From assembly GCA_001599915.1 (NCBI GenBank), contig BCIG01000007.1, forward strand, positions 62,001-126,000: a stretch of 64,000 bases of DNA, in the 5' to 3' direction. Below the pieces are notes generated by a model. It did not search any database and was not told where the DNA came from. It was given only the letters and a program-made list of their open reading frames with translations. This DNA comes from Symbiotaphrina buchneri (taxonomy: Eukaryota > Ascomycota > Symbiotaphrinales > Symbiotaphrinaceae). Numbering within the stretch: position 1 is the first letter of the stretch; the number at the start of each line of letters is the position of its first letter. This document shows, piece by piece, positions 23,338 to 35,014 of this stretch. Both the position numbers and the translations under genes were made by a program.

Positions 23338-25263
23338 TTAAGCACCAACGTTCTCCAGGTGATATGCCTTCCCCTCTTCTTCGACGGCCAGCGCGCCGCT
23401 CACCTTGCTGTCCATCTCCATGGCAATCTTCTTGTCAGCCTCCGTCAGATGCACGGCAACAGGATCTCCATAAAGCTCGTTGATCTCCTCCAGGGAAAGC
23501 CCCTTGGTCTGGTCGCGTTAGTATACGGCTTATCCACTATATGCAGGGCAAGGCGCCTACCTCAGGGAAGACCTTCCAGACGATGGCGAAGCAGACGACC
23601 TCTAAGCAGATGAAAACGAGGTAAAACTTCCACCCAATCGACGCAAAACCTGGTCATGTATCAGCATTTGCCCAAGGAGGAACAAGCAAGGGTCTTACTC
23701 ATCGGTGCAACACCCACAAACAGCGCCGTGCCAGCGAACTGTCCAAACAGCGAGAACGCCACCCCAATGCTCCGGAAATGCATCGGGAACGTCTCGCTCG
23801 AGATGACATACTGCTGGTTATCCATGCACGAGGAATAAAAGCCCACAAACAGGAAGATGAAGAAAACGCCAAAGCCGAGGCCGACGCGATTACTCGAGCC
23901 CGTCTGCACATAATACTTTGTCAAGGCGGCCTCGCACGCCAGACACGCCGCCATGCCGATCAGGCCCGCCAGGAAGAACGGCTTCCTGCCCCAGCGATCC
24001 ATCGTGATGAACCCAGACGAGGCATTCCCAAAGATGGCCAGCATGTTCCAGAAGCCGATGAGCAAGATGGGGATGCCGCCAGTGACGCCCAGTTGCTGGT
24101 AGATGGTGACTTGGTAATTGTTGACGACGAGGTTGCCGGTGCAGCAGCAGCTGAAGGTCGCCATGAACCCGACGAACAGCCGCCGCCGGTAGCTGGCCTT
24201 GCGGAAGTAGTCCCACCAGTGCTGGATGCCCATCTGCTCGCGCAGCCGCTCATCGAGGAGGAATTGCTGTGTGATCTGGTAAAATTCGCGCCGCGCAAAC
24301 GTGTCCTCCGGGTCGGATGGTTCGCGGTGAAGCTTTTGGAGGTTCGTCCAGGCTCGATCGGTTTTGCCGTTGCTGAGCACTGTTGTGTAGATCGTTAGAT
24401 ACCATTGGGGGCGGGGGAAGTAGGGAGCCCTTACACCACCGGGGACTCTCGGGCAATTTCCAGCTTCCGCAGAGTAGGATCAACACCGGAATTAGCTGGA
24501 CGGCAAAGGGGAAGCGCCTATAGCATCACTCAACGGCCGGAGAAGGTTGAATTGATCCGCTCTTACCACTGGAAAGACGTCCCTTCCGCATAATAGCATC
24601 CGAAGCCGACGAATCCAGTCAGAGTGTACCCGCTAGCGAGCGCCATCCCATGGAACCCAACATGTAGGCCCCGATGCTCCGGTGTAGCCAGTTCGGCCTG
24701 GTAAAGAGGCACTGTATAGCACTTAGCAGCCCATAACGCTGCCGGGCGGTTCTCTAACTCACCTCCGCAGACTATCATCCCAATACCAATACCCATAATC
24801 AACCTACTAGCCAGGAACATACCAATATTCGCCGCTCCAGTCATCAGGGTCCCGCCAATGATGCATACCACGCAGGCGACCTGGATCGTGCGGAGCCGAC
24901 CGAATCTCTCGCCGGTATAAGCAGTCGATAAAGCACCAAGAGCGCCGCCCAGAGAGAAGAGTCCGTTCATGAGACCTGGCGATGTACTTTAGCAACTCTT
25001 CTCTGGATTGCGCAGAGTAAATTACCTTCGATAGTGTTCGTGTGCGAGAGGCCCGGCCCCGATTGCGCGAGGTTGAATTGGTTGTAGAAAGATGGCTGTC
25101 CGATGACTTGTGCGATGATTGCCGCGCCGTATCCATACTACAGGATCAGGACCACATTGTTAGCCCCGAGGACATGACTGTGAAATGGCAGTCTTACCGT
25201 AATTGAACCCAGTGCAGCGAAGAGCGTCACAGCTGTAGTATAAGGGTTCCTCTTTCGGCCCAT
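23338..25263 (-). CDS. MFS sugar transporter
   Basis: Eight exons (25263-25198, 25137-25026, 24975-24763, 24711-24567, 24517-24435, 24379-23699, 23649-23561, 23508-23338) give 1560 nt, 519 aa, with phase kept at every junction. Sugar-porter signatures are present: GERFGRLRT after TM2, PESPRWLLSNG before the central loop, DRWGRKP in the second half and SSETFPMHFR near TM10. Twelve membrane helices are expected in the plasma membrane, moving a hexose or related sugar with protons. The cytosolic C-terminus is acidic and Lys-rich. The gene is co-oriented with the phospholipase C gene upstream, but the 640-bp gap suggests independent transcription. Substrate unknown. Confidence 0.93.
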
Positions 25264-25905
25264 TTTGGCTTCTTGGATGCACTCTATGCGTCTATAATAT
25301 GTGAAAACAAAGAGGAGAGAAGAAGAAAAGCACTCCTAGCCTATGTCCACCAGGACTGTCCCTAATATACGGCTTCGCAATCAAGCCGACCTCACCCCAC
25401 GGGGTGTGACCATGCATCATGCATACCCACTTTTTACCCCGCACGATAAGCACTTGGGCAGGATCGGGGAGTTGCGGAGAACGGCGCACTGCCTCGGGTG
25501 AGTTGACGCCCGTAAATCCAGGTTAACACAAATGAAAATGATGCAAAGCCCCGGTCGGCGCTGTTGATCGCTCGGCTTTGTTGGTTTATCAGCGGTGATC
25601 CTTACGCGTTGGGCTTAGACGCGGGTTTGGTTGTGGGATGTGGTTTATTCCCGGTCGGCATAGTTTCCCCACATGGCACTGATCTCCGTGAGTTCGAAGC
25701 CGAGGTCCTCTTTAGGGTACCTTCGTATCCCCGCGAGAGCTCTCTCCGAATCACCTCGGCTGCCTAGGCGGGATGTTCCCATTAATATCTCTACGAGAAC
25801 TTCTCTCCTGATGGTCGCAGAGTGAGGCTGTCACACTTCTAGTTCTAACCACAACACAGAAAGAAGACCATCTCCCATATGCTTACGTCTCTATATATCA
25901 GTATA
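25264..25905. other. intergenic: transporter promoter and phospholipase 3' region
   Basis: No gene is supported in this stretch between two minus-strand genes. A pyrimidine-rich tract lies close upstream of the transporter ATG. Confidence 0.4.
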
Positions 25906-28435
25906 TTAATATGTAACACTATACACATCAAACCCCATGGGGCTCCAATCCAAATACACATTCCCCCTCTGATCAATATTGACATACTGTCCCGTGATCG
26001 CCTTAACACTATACCCCTTCCCATTACCCAAATCCTGCACCGTGACCGGTCCCGCCCCAACGACGCTTCCCTGCATACCACCTAGGAGATTAACATAGTT
26101 CTGATCGAGCGCGCTCTGCAGCAGATACAAGTCCCCATTCTGCACCACCTCGTGAATGATCCAGCGCTGCGCGACGGCATCGTGCGCTGGAGTGGCTTTG
26201 GACGCCGCGAACCGCCCGCTGTTGGTGAGTGCGTACCCGTTGGCTTCGAAGACGAGGTAGCGGCCTTCGGTCAATTGCCCGCGGACGGGCTTGAAGCCCG
26301 ATTCAGAGACGAGAGAGGTGGATTCCGATTGCTCACCGTATGGGACCGGAGGGCGCTGCACGGGATAGAGGGATGCACAGTATGAGGAGCCGTCGTAGAC
26401 GCCTTCGGAGTTTGTGTGTGGAGCGGGAGCATCGGGGAGGTTGGGGATGGAGTAGTCGGGCTGGGAGTTGAATTTCTCAGCGGAATCAAGTCTAGCACAG
26501 AGGAAACAGGCTTACATGGTCGAAGTCGAAGGCCTTGACGAGGTTGGACATCTCTTGTCGTCGCCAGAAGGGCATCTGCTGCGTCTGGACGTTACGATAC
26601 CCTAGGGCTTGCAACCATTCCTCTTGATATTCCCGTTAGCCATTGAAGTCTACGAATAACGGAAGTGCAAATCCTAGAGGGCGAAGAGCAGCATAGGACG
26701 CACCGAGGAACATGATTTGAGAGTTATGGTCCGATAGCTCAGTGAAGACGGAACCGCCGCGAGTCCATGGAGATATGATATAGAACGGCAGTCGGAAACC
26801 TAATTCCACACAGATTAGGAACGAAATAGCAGCAACCTAATCAGCGTCTACTTGCCAGGCCCGGTAAAGGTATACCCAAAATCGCCCTCGGGATCTTGCA
26901 ACCACTCGCCTGGGGTTCCTTGCGGGGAATGAAAGGGCGTAACATGATCACCAAAGCCGCCAGTCTCTGAGCATTTTATGTCAGTAACCTTCAGGCTTCA
27001 ACTATTTCATAGACTGACCATCAAAGCTAATAATCAACGCCGTCTCATTGTACAACGGGCTGCTAGTCACCGCATCCACAACCTTCTTCTGCAACCACGC
27101 ACCATCGCGGGGTGAGTATGGCGGGTGCTCGCTCAATTCCGTGGGGCCGATGATGTAGCTTATGGTGGGAAGGGTACCCTGCTCACAAGCTTCATAGAAG
27201 GAGTCGAGGCCGACAAAAGACATACCACGGTCTGCGAGAGCTGTCCCATTTGAATCCTCCTGGTACTGTTGGAACCAGGCAAGAGGGTTGTCGTCGAAGT
27301 CTAGTGCAATATACATTAGTGGTGGCTGTCTCACAACAATATCTGGACTTACTGTCAGTGTCTTGGTAAAGTTGCCACGAGACGCCGGCTTGTTGCCAGT
27401 ACTCCGGAATAGTCTTCCATTTAAGGGGGTAGCATCCCACTTCTGGCGCCTCGCATCTTGCAGCACTGTCAGTACAATCGCAGACGGTATATTTTATTTA
27501 CTGGGAAATTGACTCACACAGGAGTCTCGTAGTTGTCGATATACACGCCGCCGTCGTTAGGATAGCCGGGACTACCAGGAGCATTGATTGTACCACTGGT
27601 CCAAGTCACACGGTTAGGATTCGTAGAGGCGATGACTGATTCCTGTCCTAGCATATCAGTACACAAAGTCCTTTTTACTGCAAGTCGTCTCCGCTGGGTT
27701 CCAAAAAGCTGATACCAAAGCGGTACAAGCTCACAGCTCAGCAATGACAGATTGAAAAGGCAGATGTGCAAATTCTGTACCCTACGCACAATGGCCCTAC
27801 TCATCCGGCAGGAATATGTTGCACAAGGAAATCAATTCTGACATACCTGATACATATCGCCCACCGTCCAGCCATCCGCAATAGCATACTGCACGGGAAT
27901 ATCGTCCCTCGTAAAATAACTCCAACTCCACGGCGTATTATTCCGCGCCCACGCATCGTTCAATCCGTCATTATACGCGGCGTGGTTAGAGTCCCAGCCA
28001 TTGTCACCGGCAACCATGCGCTGTGTCGCTTCATCCCATGTGCCGCCAAGGTAGTTTAGTTTCCAAGGAAGCAGCCAGTTAGTAGCGTTCGACAGGTCGG
28101 GCGTGACGATTCTGCTACCGCGTTAGGAGAGAACGGCGCATTGGAAGAGGCACGACGTACTGATACCACACGGATTTGCCGTCGGAGTTGACTTGCACGT
28201 TTGGATCGGAGAAGCCGCGGACACCAGCCATTGTTCCGAAATACTGCGTTGAAGAACGTTATCAGAGATGATCAAGGAATGGAATGCTTGGTGAAAGATA
28301 TACGTGGTCAAATGCTCTGTTTTCCTGCATGAACAACACAACATGCTTGATGTCGGCCAGAGAGCCGGCAGTTGCTGCACCCAGAAGGGAGAGCCCTGCC
28401 ACACCAGCAGCGAGCTTTTTCGAAGGCAAGATCAT
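25906..28435 (-). CDS. secreted phosphoesterase-family phospholipase C
   Basis: Ten exons (28435-28304, 28243-28161, 28111-27847, 27642-27518, 27465-27353, 27300-27019, 26966-26856, 26799-26704, 26622-26516, 26460-25906) give 1869 nt, 622 aa. A signal peptide (MILPSKKLAAGVAGLSLLGA) leads into HVVLFMQENRAFDHYFGTM, the hallmark of the PF04185 phosphoesterase family that includes bacterial non-haemolytic PLC and fungal PlcC-type enzymes; Glu38-Asn39 are the likely metal ligands. Later blocks SEHPPYSPRDGAWLQK, TGGFGDHVTP and FYIISPWTRGG are also family-typical. The enzyme should hydrolyse phosphatidylcholine-like phosphodiesters outside the cell, perhaps under phosphate limitation. The C-terminal ~120 residues form an extra domain. 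The intron 26800-26855 appears to be GC..AG (donor GCAAGT). Confidence 0.9.
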
Positions 28436-29220
28436 GGTGTCTTCTTGTCCAACCTTTGTCGGATACGGTCAGCCCTTCGCTGGTTTGATTGTCCACAGTA
28501 TTTAACGTGAGAGGCTGTTGATCATTATATGTGCATCACCACATTAGTCTCCAGAAACCCATAGAGCTTGTCAGGCAATCTTAAAGACTACAGAGACCAT
28601 GCAAAGCGGACCGACGCCGCGGTGCTGAGAAAGAACGTGCAGATCTCGCTGGCCGAGATGTGATCGTACCCTAGATCCTGGGTCTGAAGCGTCTGCGACC
28701 GCTGTACTAGCAGATGCACTTCATAAAAAGCCTTCAGGCTATGATCGCCCGTTGGAAATCTCAACCTATTAGATTGGAAGCATTATTAGTTCCCCTCCAG
28801 CCGATCATCACAAACTGTCAAAAAGCTCTGACATTCAGCCCGCAAAAGGGCCATCGGTGGGAAGTCCCACCCAGAATTCCCGAATGTTTGAGCACGCTCA
28901 GCCATAACCCTTTTCCATTGGCCTCCGATCAAACCAGTTTGACAAGGGTTTCTGGCAAAATAGCGGGGTCCAAACAGCACGTGGGGGCGTTTATCCAATT
29001 ACACGACATTCAATCTAATCATCCCGACGGGGCGCAAATCAAGCCGTTAAAAGACGGCGCCTGCCGAAAGGAAAGAAACGGCGACTGACTTCTTAGTGCA
29101 GTGCGGCCTCAGGCCGACAGCCTCTGGAAAGAATAGAGATCTGGAATTTTACAATGCTACGAAAGATACCGCCTCGTCAAAATTGAACATGTATATCAGT
29201 GTTCTTGTGAATGTTGATGA
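28436..29220. promoter_or_regulatory. divergent promoter between phospholipase C and multicopper oxidase
   Basis: 785 bp between two start codons that face away from each other. No gene is supported. Co-regulation of the two genes is possible but I see no shared operator. Confidence 0.4.
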
Positions 29221-31555
29221 ATGGAACGACAGAACTCCCGGCGACGCCGGCGCGAAAGGGCTGAATCATCTAGAAATGAAGAGGCGTTACTTGAAGCTGC
29301 TACTCCCATCAATGAAACTGGACTCAAGTCGGACGTATGGGACGGCATTCCTAAAGCAGCTAATGCTTGGTTCAGGAGGCCTGTCACATTAATCGCCTTT
29401 GCCTTGCTGTTAGGCATTCCATTTTGTCTCTTCATCTTATTATTCAGATATACAGCATTCGGACACAACCACCTGTCCATCTTCCAACAGCTACACAGCA
29501 CCAATGCCGAAAGCGGCAGCACCAACGGATCTCTAACCCATCTTCTGCACCCAGAAGATCACATCCACCGGCCACCAAAAGTGCTGCACTACGAATGGAC
29601 CGTCACAGCCTCTGACCAACGCCCAGACGGGGTCCTAAAAAGAGTATATATGATCAACGGCGCCTTCCCGGGCCCAACAATCGAAGCACGGTCTGGTGAT
29701 ACACTCATCGTCCAGCTTACAAATGGGCTGAAAGATGGCGAGGGCGTATCGATCCATTGGCATGGTCTGCACCTGTCGAATGCCAATGAGATGGATGGCG
29801 CTGTTGGTGTGACGCAGTGTGCTATACCGCCTGGGGGGAATTTTACGTATGAGTTCAGGATTGATGAAGAGCAGTCGGGGACGTTTTGGTGAGTAGTTCT
29901 GGGAGTCAGTGGCAAGGATGGCTTCCGCTAAATGGCTATGCAGGTATCATTCTCACTACGAGTCTCAGCGCGCAGATGGGTTATATGGTGGCCTGATTGT
30001 GCACAAGCCCGTAGAGGCTGCAGGGATCTCGGAAGCAGCAAGATATTATTATGCGAAAGAGTTGCTCCTGCTTGTCGGCGACTGGTATCATCAGCCAGCG
30101 GAAGATGTTCTAGCTTGGTATATGAGCAGCAAGAGTTTCGGTATGCTTCCCTTCCGCAAACTTCGCTAGCTCCTACTGACGTCCGGTGAAAGGAAATGAG
30201 GTAAGATAATGAGATTACTCTATGGGAAATCTGCTCTACTTAACGTTCAAGCCCGTCCCAGATTCGCTTCTTATCAATGGCCTCGGAGCCTTCAACTGCT
30301 CCAGGGCAACGCCAGCTCACCCACTGGATTGCATTAATGTGCCCGCAACGCGAGGTCCGCAATTGTACTTGGAACAGGGCATCAGATACAGACTGAGAAT
30401 TGTGAATACAGGGCAGGTGCAAACCCGAATGTGGTGACCCGCATCTTGCTGAGCGATTTTATCTGCAGAGCCGTATCAGGCATCACAGTTTCCTTGCCAG
30501 GATCTCGCATGCAAGTCATTCAAGTTGACGGGGGACATGAGATTGTCAACTCCCCAACCGCTGACTCTATCGGCGTCCTGTATCCCGGAGAAAGGGTTGA
30601 TGTCATCCTGGGCGGGGATGACCAAAGTACGGAAGACCGCCAACTGGTCATCACCCTCGACGAAGAGTAAGTAATGAGCCTCCAGGGCACTCGTTATAGG
30701 ATCTAAGCACGGCTTACATCTCCCAGAAACTTCGGATACCCAAACCAAGCTCTCACCCGCACGCAATCCTTCCCCATCACCTTCGCCCCACGAAAAGCAC
30801 GGTCACTCCCAAGCCCCCGCACCATCCCCAACAAAGGCCATAAATCTCTCGCAACTAGAATCGCCCCCTACCGCCTCCTCCCTCAACTTCCCACCAGTCC
30901 CAGACGAGACGCTCGTGCTCTACACCACCACGATGAAACTGGCCAAGCTCAACAACATCCCTCACGGCTTCATGAACCGAACCTCCTGGGCGCCTCAAGC
31001 AGATCCACCTTTCCCGCTCATCAGCTTGCCCCGGAAAGACTGGGATAAGAGCCAGCTGGTGCCGCATGTTGGTAGAAGTATAGGGAAGTGGGTTGATATT
31101 GTCATAAATAATCTGGATGAGAAGGGCCATCCGTTCCATCTTGTTAGTCTTGCCTGTACTCCCCTCCCGCGCGCTCAATGTGACTGATTACTTTTCAATG
31201 AACACTCTAGCACGGATTCGATTTCTACGTTCTGGCATCATATCGGTCGACCATCGGCTGGGGCTCTTATAACCCCTTTGATGCGGCCGCTCCACCAGGG
31301 GAAGCGTATAATCTTATCAATCCGCCCAGGAAGGACACGGTCTATGTCCCGCGCAGAGGGTGTGTTGTGCTGCGCTTCCGGGCCGATAATGAGGGGATTT
31401 GGATGCTGCATTGTCATATCCTTGTGCACCAGGCCAGCGGGATGGCGATGGCCCTTCAGGTTCTGGGAGATGAGGCGGCAGGAGTCTTTGTTGGGGACGA
31501 GCATGGGGAGAGGAGAGAGAAAGCAAAGGGCTTGTGTCACGCTTCAGGCCCTTGA
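29221..31555 (+). CDS. membrane-anchored multicopper oxidase (laccase/ferroxidase-like)
   Basis: Exons 29221-29888, 29944-30140, 30193-30200, 30252-30412, 30469-30666, 30727-31142 and 31211-31555. A basic N-terminus (RRRRRER) precedes one helix at residues ~54-75, a type II anchor. All four copper-binding signatures are present: HWHGLH (179-184), YHSHYESQ (from 224), HPFHLHGFDF across the last intron, and HCHILVHQASGM near the end. These proteins oxidise phenols or metals and reduce O2 to water. The third exon is only 8 nt (codons read G-N-E into PVPDSLLING), and the intron 30413-30468 appears to start with GC. Within the sixth exon the frame slips by one base at a CCCC run (30786-30789), between FPITFAP and HEKHGHSQ, so the gene is either slightly broken or carries a sequencing error. 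Confidence 0.85.
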
Positions 31556-31610
31556 ATAAAAAGCAGTGTTTTCTAGTATAACCCTCTAAATCAACATCTT
31601 CCATCTATCA

Positions 31611-32734
31611 CTATGGCACCGTAATCACCACCTTCCCAAAATGCTTCTGCTCCTTCAAATAATCAAACGCCGCCAGCGCCTCCTCAAAGGCGAAGACCTT
31701 ATCAATAACGGGCTTCATCTTGACGCCCTCCATAAACCGGACCATATCCTCAAACTGTCTCCGGGAACCACACTGAATCCCCCTGAGCGTCGCGCACTTC
31801 GCCAGCGCCCACGTTCCAATATTCATCTCATCGCCACTGCCCTTACCCGAGAGGTAACCAATCGCCGTGATTACGCCATTGAACTTAACGCAATTGAAGC
31901 TGCGGGCCAGCGTATCCTGGCCGCCCACCTCAATAATATGATCGACGGGCACACCATATCCCAGGACCTCCTCGTCCCACGCAGGCACAGTGCGGTAATT
32001 GATGACCCAATCCGCCCCCAGTGCTTTTGCGCGCGCACACTTGGCATCGGAGCCGCTGGTCACGATGACCTTGCACCCCGCGGCCTTGGCCAGCTGCGCG
32101 GCCGCGATGGACACGCCGCCCGTGCCCTGCACCAGCAGCGTCTGGCCGGGCAGCAGCACCTTTGCGCCGTACAGGGCGTTCCAGGCCGTGACGTACGCGA
32201 TGGGCAGCGTGCTGGCTTCCTCGAGCGAGAGGTACGCCGGGATACGCACGAGGCCGTGGGCTGGGAAGGCGATGTACTCGCAGAGTGTGCCGTCGTTGGG
32301 CAGGCCTAGATCGTGTCTGCGGTGTTAGAGAAAATGGAACTAAATCAGCCCGTTCAGGTCTTGACCAAGGGAGGCTGCTCACCGAGCCCGTACTTCCGCG
32401 TCTCCGCGTCCCATTCGCCGTCTACCCACTCGGGGTTGCAGTTGTTCATCACCCGGTCTCCGACTTTCCATGCACCGCTCACGTCCCACCCCAGCGCGAC
32501 GATCGTGCCGGCCATGTCCCCGCAGGGGATGACCTTCGGGGGCTTCGGCATGCCCTTGTGGTGCCCGTACCGGTCCTCCAGCACCTCGATGTCCCGGTAG
32601 TTGAGCGAAACGGCCTGGATCTGGACCAGGACTTGGTTCGGCTTGAGCGTGGGCATGGCCCGGCTCACCAGCTTCAGGTCCGGGATCCCCGTGTAGGAGG
32701 TCTCGTAGGCGCGCATTGCGGTGGGCTGTGCCAT
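31611..32734 (-). CDS. MDR-superfamily NAD(P)H oxidoreductase, zinc-independent type
   Basis: Two exons (32734-32383 and 32305-31611) give 1047 nt, 348 aa; ATG 32734 gives MAQPTAMRAYET. The N-terminal GroES-like domain reads VSLNYRDIEVL and PCGDMAGTIVALG, where zinc alcohol dehydrogenases would have GHExxG and a cysteine cluster; those ligands are not seen. The Rossmann domain has VQGTGGVSIAAAQLAKAAG. This fits quinone-oxidoreductase-like or alcohol-dehydrogenase-like MDR enzymes that use NADPH on carbonyl or enone substrates. The stop lies only 55 bp from the stop of the convergent multicopper oxidase gene. Confidence 0.88.
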
Positions 32735-32962
32735 TTTGGACGGCTGTGCTGTGCTGCCGGGATGTTGCAGCGGGAAGGTGCAACTAAGGAGGGTGATCTC
32801 AGTGTGGAGTCGGATTAACAAAGGTGGGGCAGTTGCCCGGCGCCGTCTTATCGCGCCGCCATGTCGGCCGTGCGCGTGGTAAGGCCCCCTAAGTTTCGTA
32901 ATATAAATTGTACCATAAGAATAACTGCATTGTAGGTGAGCACATCAAAGCCGAGACGGTAT

Positions 32963-33000
32963 ATTATTTCCTTGTTTGGACATTATTTCCTTGTTTGGAC
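32963..33000. repeat. perfect 19-bp tandem duplication
   Basis: ATTATTTCCTTGTTTGGAC occurs twice head to tail, at 32963-32981 and 32982-33000, in the gap between the MDR and DUF3669-type genes. Confidence 0.9.
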
Positions 33001-33152
33001 CTCCAACTATGGCCTTCTTCTTCCGCCATGCCAGATACTAGACCACCCAGACATGCTATTCCAAAACTATTACTACCCTTCCTAACTCCATACTTCAAGA
33101 GCCATCGATATCCCCAAACCCTAATCCTTGCCCCAGTCATCTCGGATATCAA

Positions 33153-34532
33153 TCATATGGAATCCATAAACGACAAATCAACCGCCGTCTTCCTCCCACT
33201 GACCCTTCCCTTCCTCAACCTTGGATCACGCTCTCCTGCCCTCTTCCCATCTCCAGCTCCAAGCCTATCACCACCATCGCCAACAGATCCACCATCGCTC
33301 AACTCCTCACCGACCACTCCCCTCGGCGGTCCCTCCTCCTGTTCCCAAGCCCTCCTCCTCATCGCCTCCTCCGTGACCAGCCTCAGAAAACATCCCGCCA
33401 ACTCGTCGCGCTCAAACCTCTCCGCCGCGTCACGATACGCTCGCGCAAACGCATCCCACAGGTCGCGATCGCGGTGTCCGTCAGGTACGTAGCGCGGATA
33501 GTAGGGATCATTTTGGTAGTACGCGTCGGCTGCTTGCTTCATGCCTGCGCCGTCCATGGTGATATCGCCACACTGGTTGAAATCCAGCAGGAACAGGCTT
33601 ACAAGTCTCTTCCCGGCGCTGCTCGCCTGAGGCACCTGAGTGTCCGTTAGGACTGGTTCGTTGGATGTACTGGTAGCGCCCAGCACGAACTCAACGTCCG
33701 CAGCATCCGTCTTTGCGTCGAAATGCAGCGCGGCGACCGTGGCGCCCATCACGCGCGCGTGTTCCGCTTTCTCCTCGCCTATGCCAAGTTCATCTAGGAC
33801 GCTGAGGTCCGCAGGGAAATTTCTGAGTGAGAATTCCGTCTGGATCAGTCCAGGGTTACGTGAACTTCGCAAGCCAAGGTAGACTCGAATAAGGCAATGC
33901 TCATTCTGCTTATTCGCCTTCGCAGTCTGCTTCAAGCGCTCCGGGCAGTAGCGTTCAATGAGCGCCTCGCGGACGCGTGAGGGAAGTGGATTAATCAATC
34001 CCATAGCGAGGAGGTCGGTTCCTTCGATGAGGTTGAGCTTGCGGAAGAAAGTGTCGTGGTTTGCCCACCATTCCTCGTTCCCGGATTTCAGGTACTCCAG
34101 AGGGCCGGACATGGATAGCAAGATAGACGGGTCCGCCTGACGCAGACGGCTTACAGCTTCGTAGGCGGCAACATGGTGCTTATAGTCATTCCACAGCTCT
34201 GATGCCTTGCCCGCGTGCGGCCGCTTGTAAGCGATGTTGGTGGTAGGGATATAGATAACCTCGGCGCAGAAACCTCGACCTATTGAAGTGACTTGAGTAT
34301 ATGGCTTGATGCGGGAGTCCTTTGGGTCATCTGTGACCGCTGTATGAGTCGAGAGCCAGCTGGAAAGCCCAGCAGTCGACGTCGATTTTTCCTCTTTGTC
34401 CCTCAGAGACAGGTCCTCCATGACCTTACTCATCCCGTTGTCGCCCTTCACCGTATCCTCTGAGGTCACTGATGATGGCGAAGGCGACCTTTCCATCATT
34501 ATTTCGCTTTCGCGTTCAGGGTACAGCTGCAT
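33153..34532 (-). CDS. DUF3669-type fungal protein
   Basis: Single exon, 459 aa, from ATG 34532. A Ser/Thr-rich, probably disordered N-terminus is followed by GRGFCAEVIYIPTTNIAYKRPH, a kinase-like glycine loop and lysine pattern, then HDTFFRKLNLIEGTDLLAMGLINPLPSRVREALIERYCP and a late LVSLFLLDFNQCGDI block. I recall this order from the fungal DUF3669 family, often mislabelled as zinc finger proteins; no zinc motif is visible here. The C-terminus is Gly/Arg-rich. The function is unknown; the LLDFNQC block recalls the Asp-containing motif of distant kinase-fold proteins, but that is only a guess. Confidence 0.75.
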   Translation of the reverse strand: MQLYPERESEIMMERSPSPSSVTSEDTVKGDNGMSKVMEDLSLRDKEEKSTSTAGLSSWLSTHTAVTDDPKDSRIKPYTQVTSIGRGFCAEVIYIPTTNIAYKRPHAGKASELWNDYKHHVAAYEAVSRLRQADPSILLSMSGPLEYLKSGNEEWWANHDTFFRKLNLIEGTDLLAMGLINPLPSRVREALIERYCPERLKQTAKANKQNEHCLIRVYLGLRSSRNPGLIQTEFSLRNFPADLSVLDELGIGEEKAEHARVMGATVAALHFDAKTDAADVEFVLGATSTSNEPVLTDTQVPQASSAGKRLVSLFLLDFNQCGDITMDGAGMKQAADAYYQNDPYYPRYVPDGHRDRDLWDAFARAYRDAAERFERDELAGCFLRLVTEEAMRRRAWEQEEGPPRGVVGEELSDGGSVGDGGDRLGAGDGKRAGERDPRLRKGRVSGRKTAVDLSFMDSI

Positions 34533-35014
34533 TGCGTGTCGTTAGGATTCAGTAGTGTTGCGATAGTTGAATGAGAAGAAATATGAGAAAGAGGAGAGTA
34601 TGCCACGGTGGCCAGTGGTTGTTGTTCAATTATATACGTGGCGGTTCGGGTGCCTTTTACCTAGGCATGTTGCACTGCCTCCATGCACTGATCGCCTTAT
34701 AAAGGTCTAGCGGTAAGCACTTGTCTTGTCTTCGATGATGCATTTGACACGTTGCCTGGTTGACCCTTGCGCTACCTTGGTGGATGTGGAGATCCCAAGC
34801 ACCCGGCGGGTTAAAGCAACCGCGACCAAGTGAAGCACGCCTCCAGAAGAGTAAGTGTCGCTTCGCGTCATTCGCATGGCTAATCCTTTGCTAAATATTC
34901 GCGCTCGGTAGGATACTGCCATTTCGCCGTGTCCAGAAGTAGTGTGCTCGGGAAGGAAGAGATCAGTCACCAATGTTGAACCCATCCAACTGGTCCATGT
35001 GTGATAACGAGCAA
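34533..35014. other. intergenic, no gene seen
   Basis: It contains the promoter of the DUF3669-type gene and the 3' region of the Zn2Cys6 regulator, both on the minus strand. No recognisable gene. Confidence 0.4.

Noticed and set aside
23778-24398. Plus-strand 206-aa frame opposite the sugar transporter
   Set aside because: Antisense of a real transporter exon; composition (many Glu/Ala/Arg) and lack of motifs mark it as an artefact.
27650-27846. Extra exon inside the long third intron of the phospholipase C gene
   Set aside because: DMYQ joins ESVIASTNPNRV directly as in the family, so no additional exon is needed.
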